DNA of 64,000 nucleotides from assembly GCF_001886265.1 (NCBI RefSeq), contig NZ_JXLE01000005.1, positions 108,370-172,369 on the forward strand, read 5' to 3'. Below are positions 61,753-64,000 of the stretch, piece after piece (the stretch's first letter is position 1; every line of letters starts with the position of its first letter). The stretch is from Enterococcus thailandicus (GTDB taxonomy: Bacteria; Bacillota; Bacilli; Lactobacillales; Enterococcaceae). Both the position numbers and the translations under genes were made by a program. The notes beneath the pieces are model-generated. The model worked only from the letters and a program-made list of their open reading frames with translations. It made no database searches and was not told the DNA's origin.

Positions 61753-62670
61753 ATGAGTGAAAAATTAAGCGTTCAAGACATGATTTTAACATTACAAAAA
61801 TTTTGGGCATCAAATGGTTGTATGCTGATGCAAGCCTATGACACAGAAAAAGGTGCCGGAACAATGAGTCCTTACACATTTTTACGTGCCATTGGACCAG
61901 AACCTTGGAATGCAGCTTATGTGGAGCCTTCACGTCGTCCTGCAGATGGTCGTTACGGTGAAAATCCAAACCGTTTGTATCAACATCATCAATTTCAAGT
62001 CGTGATGAAGCCTTCACCAGAAAATATCCAAGAATTATATTTAGAAAGTTTACGTTTATTAGGAGTCGACCCACTGGAACACGATATTCGTTTCGTTGAA
62101 GATAACTGGGAAAATCCTTCAATGGGTTGTGCTGGTGTTGGTTGGGAAGTTTGGTTAGATGGAATGGAAATTACACAGTTTACGTACTTCCAACAAGTAG
62201 GTGGCTTACCATGCAAACCTGTGACTTCAGAAATCACTTACGGGTTAGAACGTTTAGCTTCTTATATCCAAGAAGTGGAAAGTGTTTATGATCTTGAATG
62301 GTCGGCAGGCGTGAAATATGGTGAGATTTTCAAACAACCTGAATATGAGCACTCAAAATATTCATTTGAAGTCAGTGACCAAGAATTATTGTTACAAAAT
62401 TTTGATCGTTTTGAAAAAGAAGCGAATCGCTGCATTGATGAAAACCTTGTTCATCCAGCATATGATTACATCTTAAAATGTAGCCATACGTTTAATCTAC
62501 TTGATGCACGTGGCGCTGTTTCAGTTACAGAACGTGCTGGCTATCTTTCTCGAATCCGAAATATGGCTCGCGCGGTAGCAAAAATCTTTGTTGCAGAGCG
62601 TGAAAAATTAGGATTCCCACTATTGAACAAGAACACAGCAAATCCAGAAACAGTTAAGGAGGCTGAATAA
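61753..62670 (+). CDS. glyQ: Glycyl-tRNA synthetase alpha subunit
   Basis: A 305-aa catalytic subunit of the bacterial alpha2-beta2 glycyl-tRNA synthetase, which activates glycine and transfers it to tRNA-Gly. The class II core shows [40 protein letters not shown] and TYFQQVGG; all are diagnostic of GlyQ. It is the second gene after the T-box and is separated by one base from glyS. Confidence 0.98.
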   Translation: MSEKLSVQDMILTLQKFWASNGCMLMQAYDTEKGAGTMSPYTFLRAIGPEPWNAAYVEPSRRPADGRYGENPNRLYQHHQFQVVMKPSPENIQELYLESLRLLGVDPLEHDIRFVEDNWENPSMGCAGVGWEVWLDGMEITQFTYFQQVGGLPCKPVTSEITYGLERLASYIQEVESVYDLEWSAGVKYGEIFKQPEYEHSKYSFEVSDQELLLQNFDRFEKEANRCIDENLVHPAYDYILKCSHTFNLLDARGAVSVTERAGYLSRIRNMARAVAKIFVAEREKLGFPLLNKNTANPETVKEAE

Positions 62671-62671
62671 G

Positions 62672-64000
62672 ATGGCAAAAGACTTATTATTAGAAATTGG
62701 ACTAGAAGAAATGCCCGCTCATGTAGTAACACCAAGCATGAAGCAACTAGAAGAAAAAACAGCAAAATTTTTAGATGAACATCAATTGACTTATGATTCA
62801 ATCGAAACATTTTCAACACCGCGTCGTTTAGCAATCAAAGTAGTAAATGTTCCTGAACGCCAAGCAGACAGTGAAGAAGAAATCAAGGGACCTGCAAAAA
62901 AAATTGCATTAGATGCTGATGGAAATTGGTCAAAAGCAGCCGAAGGATTTGTTCGTGGGCAAGGACTAACAACAGCTGATATTACTTTTAGAGAATTAAA
63001 AGATGTTGAATATGTTTATGTTACAAAATACACGCACGGAAAACCTGCAATTGAAGTTTTAGCTGGGTTGGCAGATGTAATTAAAAGTTTAACTTTCCCT
63101 GTAACAATGCACTGGGCAAATTTTGATTTTGAATATATTCGTCCAATTCATTGGATCGTTGCGTTGTTAGATGATGAAGTCATTCCATTTAGCGTATTAG
63201 ATGTTGAAACAGGTCGTACTTCTCGTGGACATCGTTTCTTAGGCGAACCAATCACTTTTGACCATGCGAAAGAATATGAAGATAAATTGAATGAGCAGTT
63301 TGTGATTGCTTCACCACAAAAAAGAGAAGCAATGATTGTTAGCCAAGCACAAAAATTAGCAGAAAAAAATCATTGGGTAATTGACCTTGATCCAGAGTTG
63401 CTTGAAGAAGTAAATAACTTGGTAGAATATCCAACTGTTTTTGCTGGTGATTTTGAAGAAAAATATCTTTCTGTACCAGAAGAAGTCTTGGTAACTTCAA
63501 TGAAAGAGCATCAACGTTACTTTGAAGTTCGAAATGACCAAGGAATGTTATTACCTCACTTTATTTCCGCTCGTAATGGAGATGCTGTCAAATTAGACAA
63601 CGTTATTAAAGGAAATCAAAAAGTATTGACTGCACGTTTAGAAGATGCTGAATTTTTCTACAATGAAGACAAGAAAGTTTCAATCGCAGAAGACGTAGAA
63701 AAACTGAAATCAGTTACTTTCCATGAAAAAATCGGTAGCATTTATGAAAAAATGCAACGTGTTCAAATCGCTGCCCGCATTATTGGGGAAGAAGTTGGGT
63801 TATCTGAATCAGAATTAACAGACCTTCAACGAGCTGCCGAAATTTATAAATTTGATTTAGTGACGAATATGGTCGGTGAATTCCCTGAACTGCAAGGAAT
63901 CATGGGTGAAAAATATGCGTTACTTGAAGGTGAAAAACCTGCAGTTGCGAAAGCGATTCGTGAACACTACATGCCAATTTCAAGCGAAGGTGAACTACCA
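62672..64000 (+). CDS. glyS: Glycyl-tRNA synthetase beta subunit (5' part, runs off the window)
   Basis: The first 443 codons of the beta subunit are visible, without a stop, up to the last base. N-terminal [18 protein letters not shown] and the later [20 protein letters not shown] and [10 protein letters not shown] segments identify GlyS. The beta subunit binds and positions tRNA-Gly; the missing C-terminus (about 250 residues in the family) holds the HD-like and anticodon-binding domains. Start ATG 62672 uses the AAGGAGG within the end of glyQ. Confidence 0.97.
   Translation, partial: MAKDLLLEIGLEEMPAHVVTPSMKQLEEKTAKFLDEHQLTYDSIETFSTPRRLAIKVVNVPERQADSEEEIKGPAKKIALDADGNWSKAAEGFVRGQGLTTADITFRELKDVEYVYVTKYTHGKPAIEVLAGLADVIKSLTFPVTMHWANFDFEYIRPIHWIVALLDDEVIPFSVLDVETGRTSRGHRFLGEPITFDHAKEYEDKLNEQFVIASPQKREAMIVSQAQKLAEKNHWVIDLDPELLEEVNNLVEYPTVFAGDFEEKYLSVPEEVLVTSMKEHQRYFEVRNDQGMLLPHFISARNGDAVKLDNVIKGNQKVLTARLEDAEFFYNEDKKVSIAEDVEKLKSVTFHEKIGSIYEKMQRVQIAARIIGEEVGLSESELTDLQRAAEIYKFDLVTNMVGEFPELQGIMGEKYALLEGEKPAVAKAIREHYMPISSEGELP

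Overview
The window is a 64 kb piece of a low-GC Gram-positive (Firmicutes) chromosome, most likely an Enterococcus or close relative. The evidence is a liaXYZ module, CcpA/HPr-kinase control with cre sites, a pst operon with two pstB genes, a T-box before glyQS, and a gene order (comF-hpf-secA-prfB-ftsEX; pst-phoU-liaXYZ-hprK-lgt-gpsA-galU; pepQ/ccpA; zur-rpsU-yqeY-phoH-pgpH-ybeY-dgkA-era-recO-glyQS) that I recall from enterococci. Species cannot be set from this window. I see no rRNA, tRNA, insertion sequence, prophage or CRISPR array.

Layout. 1-7.4 kb: a small unknown protein, a TetR regulator divergent from a giant acyl-CoA dehydratase activase-like protein, a GntR/UTRA regulator, a YigZ protein and a DUF7662-like protein. 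7.4-10 kb: an orphan PTS IIB and the DNA-uptake pair comFA-comFC. 10-18 kb: hibernation factor, SecA, release factor 2 with its programmed frameshift, FtsEX and cardiolipin synthase. 18-26 kb: phosphate uptake and phoU, then liaXYZ (envelope stress). 26-34 kb: hprK-lgt-gpsA-galU, two small membrane-associated proteins, then pepQ/ccpA divergent. 34-45 kb: class A PBP, endonuclease IV, Mn transporter, YneF and a heterodimeric ABC exporter. 45-49.4 kb: a carbon-catabolite-controlled beta-glucoside locus (RpiR, GH4, HAD, GH1) without its own PTS permease. 49.4-55 kb: trxB, pgcA, a zinc-type ArsR sensor, PpsR-like kinase, Zur-like regulator, rpsU, yqeY. 55-64 kb: phoH-pgpH-ybeY-dgkA-era-recO, then a glycine T-box driving a small unknown gene and glyQS (glyS runs off the right edge).

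The most unusual element is a family of about 120-bp imperfectly palindromic repeat units. They lie head-to-tail in four intergenic clusters (after phoU, pepQ, ccpA and mntH) and always point the same way as the gene whose 3' end they abut, in one case supplying its stop codon. They are candidates for a little-described structured 3'-UTR or MITE-like family. Two promoters (trxB and the zinc ArsR gene) are embedded inside the terminator hairpin of the gene before them, and one cre site covers the -35 boxes of both divergent promoters of the beta-glucoside locus.

The genes are mostly housekeeping. Themes linking them are envelope maintenance (ftsEX, cls, pbp, liaXYZ, lgt, galU, gpsA, dgkA), carbon regulation (hprK, ccpA, three good cre sites), metal homeostasis (mntH, ArsR, Zur) and ribosome biology (hpf, prfB, rpsU, ybeY, era, glyQS). 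Functions are assigned by reading motifs and recalled family knowledge; no database search was run.
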